From Saccharomycopsis fibuligera x Saccharomycopsis cf. fibuligera (Eukaryota > Ascomycota > Saccharomycetes > Ascoideales > Saccharomycopsidaceae): a DNA stretch of 64,000 nt. The notes under the pieces are model-generated. The model worked only from the letters and a program-made list of their open reading frames with translations, ran no database searches and had not been told where the DNA came from. Both the position numbers and the translations under genes were made by a program. Below, one piece after another: positions 1 through 12,782 of this stretch (the stretch's first letter is position 1; every line of letters begins with the position of its first letter). Location: NCBI GenBank assembly GCA_001936135.1, contig CP012811.1, positions 1,426,001 to 1,490,000 on the forward strand. Reading direction: 5' to 3'.

Positions 1-1166
1 TTAACAGCAGGTCGTCAAGGAAAATTAGAAGTTGCATCTACAGAAAAGCAAGGTCTGAGGTAATGAGAAACACTTCGCTATGCTGAGCTTTTGCCCATAC
101 TGTCAGCAGATATGATGCTAATAGTATCAATAATAGTAGAAGCATTTCATTGCTTTTATTGCAATGTGCTTTTATTATTTTTCGGTTTTATTCTTGCCCA
201 ACAGCCACAAAAAAAGTAGTCAAGCCCCCTGAGCTATTAATAAAAAAAAAAAAAAAAAAAAAAAAGAAACCATCCCCTATTATATCCATTACCAGAGCCG
301 CTCGAGAGCCGTTACACAGGACACTATATCATCGATCATCGATGATCAGTGACGGCTAAGCTGAAGAGCTTAGCAATTACAAAGCCAAAAACAGTGAAAC
401 AATCGCCATGTTCTCTGGCGCATACTGACGCATGCAAAAGATATGTACATCATCGTGCATGTCACTGCGTCGCTTTCTGGAGCGTTTAAATTCTCTTCGA
501 GGAGAAGTCTCTGACCAGATGGCGGTATAAAACACTTGCAAAATACATAAATTGGGAAGCTGTTCTGGGTACTGGGGGATGCTGAAAAGAGCGTATCCTT
601 TTCTTGTGTACCACATTATTGTGATTAGAACGCTGGCTATAATTATTTTTTTTAAGGGTGGTTCAGTCCTTCTCAAGTAATATTAATATTGCCTATCCAG
701 TCAACACGAACACTCCCTTCCGCAAGCGAAGTTACCGTCAAAGTCACTGGCACTAAAACAAAGAGCGTCTGCAGCCCTCAACATCACCCACAACCGGTAC
801 CAAACCTTATTTTTTTTTTAGGGCAGCAGGCCTACACCAGTAGCCTGCCTCGACATCAAAACGCTGCAATTTAGTACAAGGCATTTCCACATTTTTCCTG
901 GTAGGCACATTCCTTTTATATATTCTTTTATCACCATCTTCTCTTTTTATAAATTCAGGCGCCATAGAACAACTGCTATAGCAGTTATATTATAACACTA
1001 GCATCTCCCCCGGCTTCTTTCTTAATCCTTCTTCCTCTTCTTTTAGGTAGCCATCCAGTATTTTCGGTTCAATCTATTCAGCTATAAATCCAACAACACC
1101 GAAAAGAAAAGAAAAAGATCTTCGAGAAAGTAAAGCTAATTCAAGTGTTTCCGCACCAACAAGAAA
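1..1166. other. Intergenic, upstream of the PCL-type cyclin
   Basis: No convincing gene was found. The short open frames do not resemble any family I know and have AT-rich composition. A run of 24 A lies at 242-265. The stretch from about 900 to 1166 is pyrimidine-rich and probably holds the promoter and leader of the cyclin gene. I saw no clear MCB (ACGCGT) or SCB (CACGAAA) site, although PCL1/2-type genes are cell-cycle regulated in other yeasts. Confidence 0.5.
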
Positions 1167-2828
1167 ATGTCCAACAAAGAGGCACTTGATATTTTTGTCA
1201 GAAAGCATGTCACCACTGAGATGGTTGACTATTTGGTTTCAGTAACTCAGTCAATAATCAAAGTGAAGAGTCCAGAAACCGGCGATACCCCAACAGATTA
1301 CCCAACCCCACCTGGATCTCCTTCGTCCTCCAAGCCAAAAAGAACGATTACTTTGAAATCGTTCATTATTAATCTTATCAGATACTCTAATGTCCAAGTA
1401 CCTACTCTCATGGCCACCCTTGTTTACTTGAATAGATTGAGGGAAATCCTACCATCCGACCAGATATATGGCATTGAAACTACTCATCACAGAATCTTCA
1501 TTGGCTGCTTAATCTTGACAGCCAAGTACGTCAATGACTCATCCCCATTAAACAAGCACTGGGCAAGGTACAGTAGCGGTTTGCTTACCATCAAAGAATT
1601 GAATGTCATTGAAGTTGAAGTGCTAAGCTACTTGGACTGGGATTTGTCTATAACCAATGATGACTTGTACGAGTGTTTATCTCTATTCTTGGCTCCAATC
1701 AAGAGCAAATTGAGAATAAAACAAGAAGAGGAATTGTTGAAGAAGCAAAAGCTAGAACAACAACAAAAAATAGCTGCCTTGTCAAAACCAACGTTCAAAT
1801 CACTCAAACACAGCGCGTCATTCACCTCTATCAAAAAGATGTTTTGTCCTCCATATGCATCATCTACTTCTACATTCAACAGTGACAATGTATCAGTATC
1901 ACCAACTTCCTCACTTACTCAATCTCTTTCTAACAATTCCTCGGTGTCTTCTTTCTCATCTCCTGTTAAAAATATCACTAACAACAGTACTGCACCTTCC
2001 TCGGTGTCTTCATCATTAACAGCACAGTCTAAATCAGGTATTGATGGCTACACCCTCCCATCATTGACAAATTCCGCCAGCACTTACCAATCCACTTCCA
2101 ATTCTTCATCTTCATACTCTTTAACTAACAATTCAAGCACCAGCTCCTTGACCAAAAAGATGATTGACGAAGACTTCAGTTTTGTCGAGCCACCGCACTC
2201 AGTCGGCAATATTAAGGCGGCTAATAATGCAAACGCTGGGGTAACTTCGGCAGCATCAGGATACTCAATCTTCACATCGCCAAGAAACTTACTCGCGAGA
2301 TTAACATCCCCACTTTACTCTCCAAAGGCAAAAGCAAAATCAAACGCCAATACTTACTCACCACTGTTGTACAAAATTTCTACATCATCGGACAGCAGCA
2401 GTGTTGTTAGCTTGAATGCTACTGGTGCAGGCACCAATGGCTCAACAACAGCAACAGCATCGTCAAAGCTCATGTCTCCATTAAGCACCTTCAGATCAAA
2501 AAAATTTGCCAAAAAGGCAACAGGACAAGCAACATCAACGTCGACTGCCACAATCGCAACTGCAGCAGTTGCCGCTCCTGCTCCAGCAGCCAAATTGAAC
2601 ACTTTGGAAGCTCAAAGAAAAGCATCTGCAACAGTGGCCGTTGCTGCTGAAGTTGCATCTAGTGCTGGGTCTGGAAGAAAAGATATTAGAACGGTTAAAT
2701 GCTTGTTAGCACAACCTTCTGATATCCACAAAAATGCAAACATGACGATTAAGAATTCAGTTAGTTCTGATAATTTGAAGCATTTTATTGTTGGTAATAC
2801 CAATCAAATTATCAGAACCAATATTTGA
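1167..2828 (+). CDS. PCL2: PCL1/PCL2-type G1 cyclin (Pho85-class)
   Basis: Cyclin of the Pho80/Pcl group, expected to activate the Pho85 cyclin-dependent kinase in G1 and polarised growth. The protein is 553 aa. The N terminus (MSNKEAL) and the cyclin box at about residues 55-190 match yeast Pcl2 and Pcl1 closely, including the segments YSNVQVPTLMA, IYGIETTHHRIF and DSSPLNKHWA. After residue 200 the chain is a long Ser/Thr/Ala-rich tail of about 350 residues, far longer than in S. cerevisiae Pcl2 (about 308 aa in all); such tails are typical phosphorylation platforms in Candida orthologues. The start is the first ATG and has an A-rich leader. Whether it is the single PCL1/PCL2 orthologue or one of two paralogues cannot be told from this window. 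Confidence 0.88.
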   Translation: MSNKEALDIFVRKHVTTEMVDYLVSVTQSIIKVKSPETGDTPTDYPTPPGSPSSSKPKRTITLKSFIINLIRYSNVQVPTLMATLVYLNRLREILPSDQIYGIETTHHRIFIGCLILTAKYVNDSSPLNKHWARYSSGLLTIKELNVIEVEVLSYLDWDLSITNDDLYECLSLFLAPIKSKLRIKQEEELLKKQKLEQQQKIAALSKPTFKSLKHSASFTSIKKMFCPPYASSTSTFNSDNVSVSPTSSLTQSLSNNSSVSSFSSPVKNITNNSTAPSSVSSSLTAQSKSGIDGYTLPSLTNSASTYQSTSNSSSSYSLTNNSSTSSLTKKMIDEDFSFVEPPHSVGNIKAANNANAGVTSAASGYSIFTSPRNLLARLTSPLYSPKAKAKSNANTYSPLLYKISTSSDSSSVVSLNATGAGTNGSTTATASSKLMSPLSTFRSKKFAKKATGQATSTSTATIATAAVAAPAPAAKLNTLEAQRKASATVAVAAEVASSAGSGRKDIRTVKCLLAQPSDIHKNANMTIKNSVSSDNLKHFIVGNTNQIIRTNI

Positions 2829-4623
2829 ATCTTCATTTTGCCTTTTGTCTTTTTTTCTTTTTGATTTTTTGATTTTTTGATTTTTTTGGAATCTTAATGT
2901 TTTCTTTTGGCCCCGTTCTGTTGCATTTGTCTTGTGCTTTTTCTGATTTTGCCATATAATCACCTCTCTTTGTGTTTGATTTCTTATTTTATTTCAGTTC
3001 TCCCTTCAGCTGTTCATCCAAAAAGAAAAGTAATAAAGCGAAAAAAAAAAAAAAAAAAAAAATTTCTTTCGTATTATCATATATTACATATTATCGTTGG
3101 GTATTCAGATTAGCTATTGATTAGCTGTCTTAACAATCCAAGGGATTAGCCCGCTTCAGCTTATTTGTTTTAATTCTTTTCTTTCTTGTTTATTTTCTTT
3201 CAGTTGAATTGACTTTTTCTTCTTCTTTATTTTGATCTTCGTCTTTGCCTTTTCCTTGGGATTTTCTACTTGGAGCCATTCTGCTACGCCTTATAGGCGC
3301 TTTCTTACTATTCGTTTTAACAATTCAATAGCCATTTTACATAATCATCACTTAATGATGATGATAATAATAATAATGATAATAATAATAATAATAATAA
3401 TAATAATCACATATATATCCCGATTTTTTATTTATTAAACTTTTACAGGAGTAGTAGAACGTTACAAGTTGCGTAGCTAGAGCAGCAAGTTTCTCTTAAC
3501 ATCAGCCAGATAGCAAGAGTATGCAAGAGTTAAGATTCAAATCTGATACACTGCTAAATGATAGTTTAGTGCAAACCGCTCATTCCGAAATTTTGAATCA
3601 CCCCCTTTCATTATTGCTCTCGGTATAGTGAGTTAGCACTATTTACTTTGTGTGAATTTTTAATTTTTAGTGCTCAATGCGTGTGACCTTGTGATGCGAC
3701 ATTGCTAGATACATGATAGCCGGTTAGATAGCGTGTCGGAAGATACACGCTAATCCGCGTTGACATGCACATACTATTTTGCAAGGAGCTACATTCTCAG
3801 CAATGTAGGATTTTGGAAGACGAAATTAGAGCCTAACAAAGTAGCCTATTTTGAGTTTATAAGCGGTTGCGTTAGCTAAAGCTTCGCTGTTTTTTTGCTG
3901 TTTTTTTTTTTCGATGGATATCATGAACCGAACCATTTTAATCATGCATCTGTTTTCTTTTTCAATATCTTTTCCCGTTGCGGAAAAATGTTTTTCCCAT
4001 GCACGAGCATGCGAGATGCGGTTTCGTTTTTGCAAAAACCTAAAAATGAAATTCAAGATTGACAACAAGTAGCACTGACGCTTTAGATCTTCATTCTGCA
4101 ATAAAAACTTGATGAGTAATATCTGTATCAATCAATGCGCTATAGCTGCGCCGGAGCATATATGTTAGTTTAGTGAGTGACGACTTCGGGATATGCTGTT
4201 TTCACCATGATGAGCCTTAATATACGGTCCGCTTAATACTGGCACGAAATCAAGTATAACTATAGTGGCTGGCAGGCAGCTGTCTCGTGGCATATATCAA
4301 TACTAGAATTCTTCAGAAGTATTGGCTTTGATGTCAAACAAGCAATAAGATGTGCTACAAAAATAAAATCTCAAAAGATCCAGTATATTGTACATTAAAA
4401 AGACAAAGGCAGAAAATTCTGCGCAATTATGGAAAATAGAAAGGAAATCATACATGCAGGTGTATTAAACCTTGATGACAAGCAAGACGTGAATAATAAA
4501 ACAGACACATGAGAAATGAATTAATTGTGAGGACAAAAACAAAAGCAACAAACACACAAACAAACAAACAAACAATAATGAAAGAAAGAAAGAAAGCTCA
4601 AAACAAAAACAAAAACAAAAAAA
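2829..4623. other. Intergenic with simple repeats
   Basis: Spacer between two convergent genes. It holds an A run (about 3041-3062), an (ATA/ATG)n microsatellite at about 3355-3409, and tetranucleotide-like AAAC and GAAA repeats at about 4553-4620 just past the permease stop. The open frames here are short or low-complexity and no gene is supported. Confidence 0.6.
3355..3409. repeat. Trinucleotide ATA/ATG microsatellite
   Basis: Tandem ATA units interspersed with ATG, about 55 bp, in non-coding DNA. Confidence 0.85.
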
Positions 4624-6237
4624 CTAGAGGAAAAACTCGACAAATCTTTGTCTAAACTTTGGCCATCCCTTCAAAGAGTCCAATTCTTGATTAAGCAACT
4701 GTTCTTCTTCGGTTTCAAAGTATCTATCTGTTTCAAAGTCCATGTCTTGTACCTTAACCCACTTGTCTCTCTTATAGAGCCACCATACCAAGTAAAAGAA
4801 TGGGAAAATACCCAATTCAACATAATTGCTAAAAAAGTCAGAAACATTCCAGGGAGCAAAACATGACCAACCTTGTACCAAAATGATAACACAAATGAAA
4901 ACCACCGCAAAGTAATTACCGTATGGATAAGTCCAATTTCTAAACTTCAAATAATGTTCTTTACCTTGTGCTTTCAAACCCTTTCTAAACCGCAATGAGG
5001 TGATACCAATAGTGAGCCATGAAAGTTGATTGGAAACACCAACTAAGGATTGTAACCAACTCCATAAAACACCAGCAGAAATAAAGGATGAGCCAAAACA
5101 CAAACCACCAATAAACCAGGTAATGAGAACGGCAACATATGGCGCTTTGAATCTGTTTTTAATAGCAAAGAATTTAGGCAAGTAGCCATCAGTGCCTAAT
5201 GTGTAAAGCAATCTTGAACCGGCGAAAAGAGCATGATTACCGGCAGAAATCACAGATGTCAAGATAACAGCATTCATGAATGAGCCACCTGCTTTGGCAC
5301 CAACTTTCTGGAAGACAATAGTGAATGGAGAAGTAATGACGTTGGAGGTAGACAAATTCGGATAGTTGTATGGAACGTTCATCCCGATGAAAAAAACGGT
5401 AAAGATGTAAAAAATAAGAATTCTCCAGAACACCGTCTTGATAACCTTTGGAGTATTTCTAATAGGGTTCTTGGCTTCACCGGCCGTCAAGGTAAGCGAT
5501 TCAGTACCACCGTAAGCAAATGAAGCAGTGACAAAAATCTTGGCAAAACCTTTGAAACCATCAACAAACGGAGCGTCACCCATGGACCAATATTTAAAAC
5601 CGATGTACTCATGGTCGGTATTGTGGCCTGCATTGACCACAATACTCACAATGAAAAAGATGAGGATGGTAACAATCTTCAAGAATGCAAGCCAATATTC
5701 TGTCTCACCATAAAATCTAACATGGAAAACATTCAACCCAAGCAATACAACCCACACAATCAACGATATGACCCAGTAGTGAAAATCTGTCCAGTAGCTT
5801 AAAATAAGTTGCAATGCGGTCAAATCACTAGCCACCGAAACTGCATCATTGAACCAATAGTTAACCAAAATTGTGAAACCAAGCGACTCGGAGCCAAATC
5901 TTCTAGCATAGGTGCAGAATGAACCAGCAACGGGCATCATAGTACTCATTTCACCAATGCTGAGCAATGTGATATACACCACCACCCCAATCAACGCGTA
6001 GCCAATTAAAAGAGAGAGTGGACCACCAGAAGCTAAAGATTTACCAGTACCCATGAATAAACCGCTACCAATGGTACCACCAATGGCAATCATGTTGATT
6101 TGACGTGGAGACAAGGAACGGTTAAGGCTGTTTACAACCTCACCTTTGGCTTCTGATCTCTCATCAAAGTGTTGGGAGGCAGAATATTTTAAATCATGGT
6201 TCTTCTCCACATCTTCTTCGTATGATGGAGTACTCAT
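4624..6237 (-). CDS. Plasma-membrane amino-acid permease (AAT/YAT family)
   Basis: Proton-coupled amino-acid permease of 537 aa with about 12 predicted membrane segments. The family signature near residues 45-75 (MIAIGGTIGSGLFMGTG) is the substrate-binding unwound part of TM1. Further landmarks are GEMSTMMPVAGSF in TM3, a GGTESLTLTAGEA segment in TM6 and FFIGMNVPYN in TM7. The hydrophilic N terminus (about 45 residues) and the acidic C-terminal tail fit fungal transporters regulated by ubiquitination. The closest groups I can recall are the AGP3-like and CAN1/LYP1/ALP1 branches; the substrate cannot be assigned from sequence alone. The ATG lies in a normal leader and there is no intron. Confidence 0.88.
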   Translation of the reverse strand: MSTPSYEEDVEKNHDLKYSASQHFDERSEAKGEVVNSLNRSLSPRQINMIAIGGTIGSGLFMGTGKSLASGGPLSLLIGYALIGVVVYITLLSIGEMSTMMPVAGSFCTYARRFGSESLGFTILVNYWFNDAVSVASDLTALQLILSYWTDFHYWVISLIVWVVLLGLNVFHVRFYGETEYWLAFLKIVTILIFFIVSIVVNAGHNTDHEYIGFKYWSMGDAPFVDGFKGFAKIFVTASFAYGGTESLTLTAGEAKNPIRNTPKVIKTVFWRILIFYIFTVFFIGMNVPYNYPNLSTSNVITSPFTIVFQKVGAKAGGSFMNAVILTSVISAGNHALFAGSRLLYTLGTDGYLPKFFAIKNRFKAPYVAVLITWFIGGLCFGSSFISAGVLWSWLQSLVGVSNQLSWLTIGITSLRFRKGLKAQGKEHYLKFRNWTYPYGNYFAVVFICVIILVQGWSCFAPWNVSDFFSNYVELGIFPFFYLVWWLYKRDKWVKVQDMDFETDRYFETEEEQLLNQELDSLKGWPKFRQRFVEFFL

Positions 6238-9200
6238 TGTGTATTATTATTTTTATTAGCAGTAGCCTCAAATTGCTGCTGATGTTGTTGGATAAATAAT
6301 GTGAGTTCACCGTTATTGCACACAACTAGTAGGATGTTATATTCTCCGGGAAACACCAAGTCTGCTGCTGGGAAAAAATGTGGTGTGTTTTCTTTAGTAC
6401 CTGCTAGCAGCTACTTGAGCTATTAGTAATGCAAGATGGAAAAAAAGTAAAAGATGGTAAAACCACTGCAAAAGTAGGGAAAACAAGAACCAAGAGAAAT
6501 GAAAACTAAGAGAACTCAAGACTTTTATATCCTGATAGAAGGCAAAGGCAAAATAAAAAAAAATTTTCCGTTACATTGAGGTACCTTATGGCTCACATCG
6601 CCTCTTTTTCTTTTTTTTTTTTTTTGTATGCCTTAATACGGTTGTTGTAGTTCTTTAGGCGAAAGAGGTCCAATGTTGCCAAAACAGCCACAGTGCTCGG
6701 TGCTGCAGGCTGTGATTTTGCAATAGAGCGTGATCAAGGCTCTATATGCATGGCAAGGTGTAGCTATGTGCTTTTCTGTTTCGTACTGTTTTTTTCTGCG
6801 AGTATGGTACGCCCTGCCGGCTGCTATCTGACGAGGCTTTTCGTCCGCTTTGCGTGGCGGTCAACGGCGAATGTCAAAGCTAATGAAGGAAAATCCAGCG
6901 GTGGCCCCTACCAGCGCCCCTGTGGCGTGCCCATAATATACTTGGCGCACGGACTGTGTGAAGATCCTGTGGTTTTGGTGCTTGCTGTGTAGGTAGCAAG
7001 TCTTGAGTAGAACCTTTGCTGGACCTCTGGAGTGACCAATAAATGGTTTACTATGTTATTCTTGTGGTGGCTCGTAGCAGTGTGGTATTTTGTTGTGCCA
7101 TTACGGAGGTACAAAGTCAATTAATTTATTTGAGTTGATTGAATTTAAAGAATAGAAAATCCACAATTTTGGAACTACAACTTTAGCAAAGCAATCTCCC
7201 TGCTAGTTTTGCGATCAATTTTCTTTTCTATAGAGCCAGCAGTAATGTTACTATCATAAATTTTCAAAGATGATAGGCGATGATTTCGCAACATTGAGTT
7301 ATATACCAGAGCAACTGCTCAAGTTAGCAATTGTTCTGTTACTTTTTTTTTTTTTCAAAGCATCTGGCCGGTCATCGATATCTGGGCTATAACTCTGTAC
7401 AGGTCTTTGAGATACACCGTAAATGGGCTCTCCAAACGGTTTTGCTGCTCTTCTTCAAAAATGCAAACGGTCTCACACTATTACGGCCGCCATTACAATA
7501 TGTAGAAAGCTGCGATAAATTGCTCTTTATAAATTTTTCTTATAAGCCAGAGACTGTCTCTCCGCTATCTCTAAAAACGAGCGGGCCTGATACTTAAGTA
7601 TCCAGTTGTTGACGGTGCTTAAGGAGCATACATCACGTTATATTCGCATACGTTCGCATTATGATCCTTATACGCTTCGCTCGTCTTAAGCTACGTTGTC
7701 CTTTATCCTACAAAGAGTGATATCCATTCCTTTAAGAATTTCACTTTCAATTTTACTTTCAAATTGAACTCAAAGTTGGCATCAAACTTACTGGTCCTTA
7801 TTGTATACTTTTTTTTCTTGCTGTTTCTTGGCTGCCGATAAAAGCGTAATAAAGCTCAATATTTGTAATAACAAAACATTAAACAAAACAACTGGCTCAA
7901 GCCATCTAATTTTGTAATCTTATCTGCCTTTTTCCACTGTAAAGCAAGGCATTTTTTTTTCAAACAGCAGTATTCTGAGTATTATTAATCGAGGTCTGTG
8001 TTTCACTGGGGTGGTAGACAGCAGTAGATTTGAATAGCTTGAAAGCACAAAAGCTCAGAAAAGATTGTCAAAAATCATGCCTTTGAGGGCTATTGTAGAG
8101 CCATGACAAAAATTTTTAATGGGCTCGCCACGAAAGACAAAAAGAGTTGATCTATATAAATACCATCATTTGGTTTAGAATTATTGTCCTATCTTTCCCA
8201 TTAGCACGATACGATAGTTACACTTTTGGTGAAAAGAGTGAATATATATATATATATTACGACTAATGAAACCATCTCGCTAACAGCAACGATGACAATC
8301 AATACTTTCAGAATTTCGGCATGTTGAGATATCGGTCATATATAATCGTATTGATGATGATGCAATACAGCATTAGTAGAAGCTTGTACAGAAAAGGGGA
8401 CACGTACTTTATAGGGAGAAGCTTATTTGGGCCTCACTAGTGTTTACAGTATAAGAGAAAATTTAGATTTGGCTGGTGATTGTAATAGATATCTTTTTGT
8501 TTGTATTTTTGTTTGTTATCATGGTTTGTCGTTATTTCTATTAATTTTCAAGGCTGTTTGAGTGCAGACCAAACTCGTTCATGCTGCCATAGGATAGAAA
8601 CTTTTCGGGAAGAAATCTGGATAATGAGGCCCGAGGAAAGCTTCAACTGGCACTTAAAATGCGAGCTCAATAATAATGGCAATATATGGCGATGAGCGGA
8701 TTGCAAACCGAGGTATAAGCACGGCAAATACAGATTATAGTTCCTTTACAGATTCAATGATAATGTCCGATCAAGAAGTATTGAGAGAGTTCCATGATTT
8801 CTCGTTTCTAACATGTACATTCAACTCTGCGCACTATAGCTCATGACCTGCTGTTTAGCCAATAAGGACAAATGTTAACACTAACTAAGAACCTTTCTTT
8901 TTTGCTATCCTAATTCATTATGCCTTATTTGTTTTTCCGTTATCTGTATACACGGATCCTTATCATCTAATAATATCATGGTCATGGCCGAATTTTTGCC
9001 GGTAGTCAAAAACCTGACTATAGTATACATTTCTGAACATCAACCATGTCCCCCACGCACGCATGCTCGCATACCATGCTATAATCCCTGTTACATCTCA
9101 AATTTGGCTACTTGAGCAAAGCCCGGTGTTGGTTTACGTGTCCCTGTATAATTGCAAATTGTAATGATGTCTTTCTTGTCAAATGTTGAAGTTGTGTAGC

Positions 9201-12023
9201 TATATATTCTAGCCCCATCTGGGAATTACGGGCCAGAAGCTCGGAATTCGGTGTGGTCACGATACAATGCGGTATTGTCATTTTTTCTTCAGTCCCATTT
9301 CCTTTTACCATGGTTTTTCTCCCTAAAGGAAAATATAACACAACATCCCGAGGAAAAATATCAAGCAGGCAATTTGTGTAATGTAAAATGCTGCAACCGT
9401 ACACACGGCACATTTCAATAATGCAAAGACGCAATAATGGTATATGGCAATCACTTTCTGTTGGATGGATGACTTTAAGCATTGAACTCCTGGACTCGAG
9501 AGTCCAAGCGACTGATGCCCAAACAGCAATATCGGCCAACTGTAAGTGTTCGGTATGCAGTTTTTCATTAGCTAGCGAGCTCACTACAATAATGGAGAGA
9601 AAGACTAATGCAGTTAGCCAGAAATTTTAATCTGCAACTCAATAGGAAGAAAGAATAACAATTTACCATTGCAAACCGAGTCATTACTTCAAAGTAACTG
9701 ATTTTTAGAAAAAAAAATAAAACATGTATTCAAATAAACATTGTCATGTCGCCATAACTTTCAGGTTTTAGTTTTCAGAGCATATTAGCCCCATATGCAT
9801 GCCATGGCATTAATTGGCTAGAGCGTCAAAGCGGCCAAGTCAAAGTCAGGCTATCCATATCCTTGAACTCTTTGAGTTTACATTACGTCCGCCTATAGAT
9901 ATGAGTAACATATAAAGTGGTGTTGCATGACTTTGACACGTCAAAAACTCTAAGCTCGAGTCTATCTCCGAAGATGCCCAAATTTGAAACTAGTACAAGC
10001 TATGTACGAAAACAGGCTTATCTTCTCGTATAGCACAAGTGATATTGCCCGTTTGTATTTTAGCTGAATTTAATCTAAATTGAAAAATATTTAGGCTAAA
10101 TTTATGTTTCTTGTTTTCCCTAGTTCATCACCATCATATCATTAACAAAAAATATTATCTTTGTTTTCAATATCATGCATGATGGATCCCGAGCTAGTAC
10201 GACTGCACTGCCGATCGTCCCAAGTTGATCTAATGAGCAGGTCCTTAATTCTGAGCTGCTCAGCGAGTTGTGGAGGTACGTACATACATTCCTTTGCAAG
10301 TTTTCCTCTGTTATCTCTCCTTATCTTTTTGTATGACTAATTTTGCTGTTATCAGAATCTCAAAGAAAACAAAGTTCTTTAGTTGATTGACAAAGATGGA
10401 ACCAGATCCGGTTTCTTTTTTTTTTGTATGCCTCTTCCTTAAAGTTGCTGTCGGGCGAATCTGTTGCTTTGAATTTGATTTACGAGTACAAACATCCAGA
10501 AATGTAAACCTAGGTTAAAATACTGTCCTGCTGGTATTTATCTGAATTTTCAATCATACAAAGCACACGTTAGATAATTTCCTCTGCTAATTTAGACATG
10601 TGGCATGTCATAAAAGAGTTGCCAGTATGTCCAGATCCGCATCTAATTTTTGATCGATACCAAACATGCATACGTCGGTTAGCTGCTATTTATATGCTTA
10701 GCGTCAATTCAGTCAATTCAATTGCGTATGTACAAATGTCTCTGTTTCAATTTATACTTCCTTTTTTCTTCTCGTTATTTTTGGCAAATAGCCCAAAGTA
10801 TACTGAAAATTGGCTAATTAGCTAATGTGTAAACTTTTTGTTTTTGCTACGATAGTATTTACATTAGCAGGCAAAGTAGGGCTGGCTTAGCAATTGCTCC
10901 CAACCGTTAGCACTTGAATATCAGCAATACGGGTCATAATTGAGACTGTTTTAATCTGATTGGGTTACCCAGCTTAGGCTCAAACTACAGAATGATTCGT
11001 TTCGGTTGGACCTGGTTGTGGGTATAACTGGTTGGCCCAAGTTTACTGTTATTAGTTCCATTTCAGCTAGCTTTATTAATAAACAACATTGTTCGGGTTT
11101 TGGTTAGTTGGCAATGGGGCTCAATTTAATTTTAGATAGATATCCAGAGAAAAGAAACGATTTGCGCATCTGTATCGATCCGCTGCCGATCGATCCATAG
11201 CAATGCAAACTGAAAAAAAAAATAATTAACAAAATAATAGCTGCTAGTTGGGAAGAAAAAAGAAACAGAAAAGGGGTCTGCGTGACCATAGATATGGCTA
11301 TGGCTACAATAGCAACAGCTCTGTCTTTGATAGATATAGTGCGGTGTTGCGTTTCAACGGTTGTCTACATGTATATCTGACAGTATGAGTAATCAATGCA
11401 CTTTCCTGTATGAATACGGTGTATAGTAGTATGAAAAGTCATGAATTTCATCAAATTTATTGAATTTGGGATAGCGTAAGATATACTATAACATCAAAAC
11501 AGAATTTGAAAGCAGACTATAATATAAAGTATGATATAAATGAGTAATTGAATAGATTGAAAAAACTTGTCGACCTCGTTCAAGTATTTGTAAAGAGCCA
11601 GAAAAAAAAACCCCAAAATGAACAGTCGCAAGCAAAAACAAAACAAAATTTCTGCATGTTTAGCACTCTGCAGCACTAAGCAAAAATAAAGAGAAACAAG
11701 TCGAATAGCCGACAAAACCCAAAAAAAAAAAAAAAAAAAAAAACGGAAAATGAAAAAACTCAAATGCAATAGATGATGATGAAATAACAATAAACAGAAT
11801 ATTCAAGCTTTAATGATAAACTAAATGAAAAAGGTTGTAATGATGACAAAAGTAATAGTGGTACAGCCATCTGGCATGGACTATAATATAAGATGAATAT
11901 GTAATATAAAAAAAAGTAGTTGACGTCGCAAACAAAAATAGTAGCAGAGAGCAAGAGAAGTAAACAACATCAAAGGCGCCACACTGGCAGCATTTGTCAT
12001 AACAGCGTAAAGAAACAAACAAA

Positions 12024-12057
<34 letters not shown>

Positions 12058-12176
12058 TAAAAAAAACGAACGAGGGAAAACAGAATCCATCCATATCTAG
12101 GAAGAATTGAAGCACAAAAATACATAAAAAACATCAGAGGTGGACAAAAATTGAGCACTATTATTTATGGCTCTGC
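6238..12176. other. 5.9-kb gene desert
   Basis: No credible protein gene. The longest open frame (about 9108-9584, minus) starts at a non-ATG codon, has no recognisable family and contains no low-complexity excuse, so I leave it out. There is a 23-A run at 11721-11743, a 31-A run at 12025-12055, and an alternating TA run near 8240-8258. The first few hundred bases serve as the permease promoter. No tRNA or snRNA was recognised. Confidence 0.55.
12025..12055. repeat. Poly(A) run, 31 nt
   Basis: Uninterrupted A run downstream of the Gly-rich gene. It is one of at least nine runs of more than 20 A or T in the window. Confidence 0.9.
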
Positions 12177-12782
12177 TTAAGAAAGTAACCATTCACTGAA
12201 AGATGAGCCTCTTGAGCGACGTCTGTTGAAGCCGCTAGCTCCTGTCATTGATGGTACTCTGCCGGCCATTCCAGCAGCTCCCATACCACCGGCCATGCCG
12301 CCGGCCATGCTACCAGGCATACCATTCATCATGGTGCGAGGTACGCCAGCACCACCAGCACCGGTCATACCAGCACCTGCCATACCGGCACCACCATAAG
12401 CGCCAGGAACATAAGCACCTGCGCCACCACCATAAAGGCCTCCGGCAGAGCTGTAAGGAGATCCATAAGCTGAAGCAGCCCCAGCGCCACCAGCAATGCT
12501 AGATGGGACCTGAGCTTTGACTAAGATAAGATGGGTTCCTGGAGTAACAGCATATTGCCAATTGAACTCATTCACTGGACCGTATTGTGGCAGGATAACT
12601 CTGCAACGGCCTTCCATCAAGTATTTGCCAACATGAGGTGGAAGAGCTTCAATCAATGCGTAGATCAAGCTCTCGTAAGTGTAAGCTTGGTCGAAGGGCA
12701 CACTGTAAGTTTGGTTGTTGAAGCCAGAAAGATGAAATTGACGGAGAGTTACAGTAACGTATCCGGAATTAGCAGCAAACAT
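12177..12782 (-). CDS. Small protein with ubiquitin-like fold and Gly/Ala/Met-rich tail
   Basis: 201 aa. Residues 1-95 form a compact, non-repetitive domain whose spacing (SVPFDQAYTYESL, then CRVILPQ, then NWQYAVTPGTHLILV) resembles the fungal ubiquitin-like domain found in many uncharacterised proteins, in which a W precedes a short basic or polar stretch and PG. Residues 96-190 are Gly/Ala/Met-rich with short repeats, and the C terminus is basic and Ser-rich (RRRSRGSSFSEW). Codon use is ordered and unlike the flanking spacer, so I believe it is a real gene. The function is unknown; a low-complexity tail of this kind can act in RNA granules or as a flexible tether, but that is speculation. 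Confidence 0.7.
   Translation of the reverse strand: MFAANSGYVTVTLRQFHLSGFNNQTYSVPFDQAYTYESLIYALIEALPPHVGKYLMEGRCRVILPQYGPVNEFNWQYAVTPGTHLILVKAQVPSSIAGGAGAASAYGSPYSSAGGLYGGGAGAYVPGAYGGAGMAGAGMTGAGGAGVPRTMMNGMPGSMAGGMAGGMGAAGMAGRVPSMTGASGFNRRRSRGSSFSEWLLS

Noticed and set aside
9108-9584. 158-codon open frame in the gene desert
   Set aside because: Starts at GTG, not ATG, has no recognisable domain and lies in AT-rich DNA with other overlapping frames.
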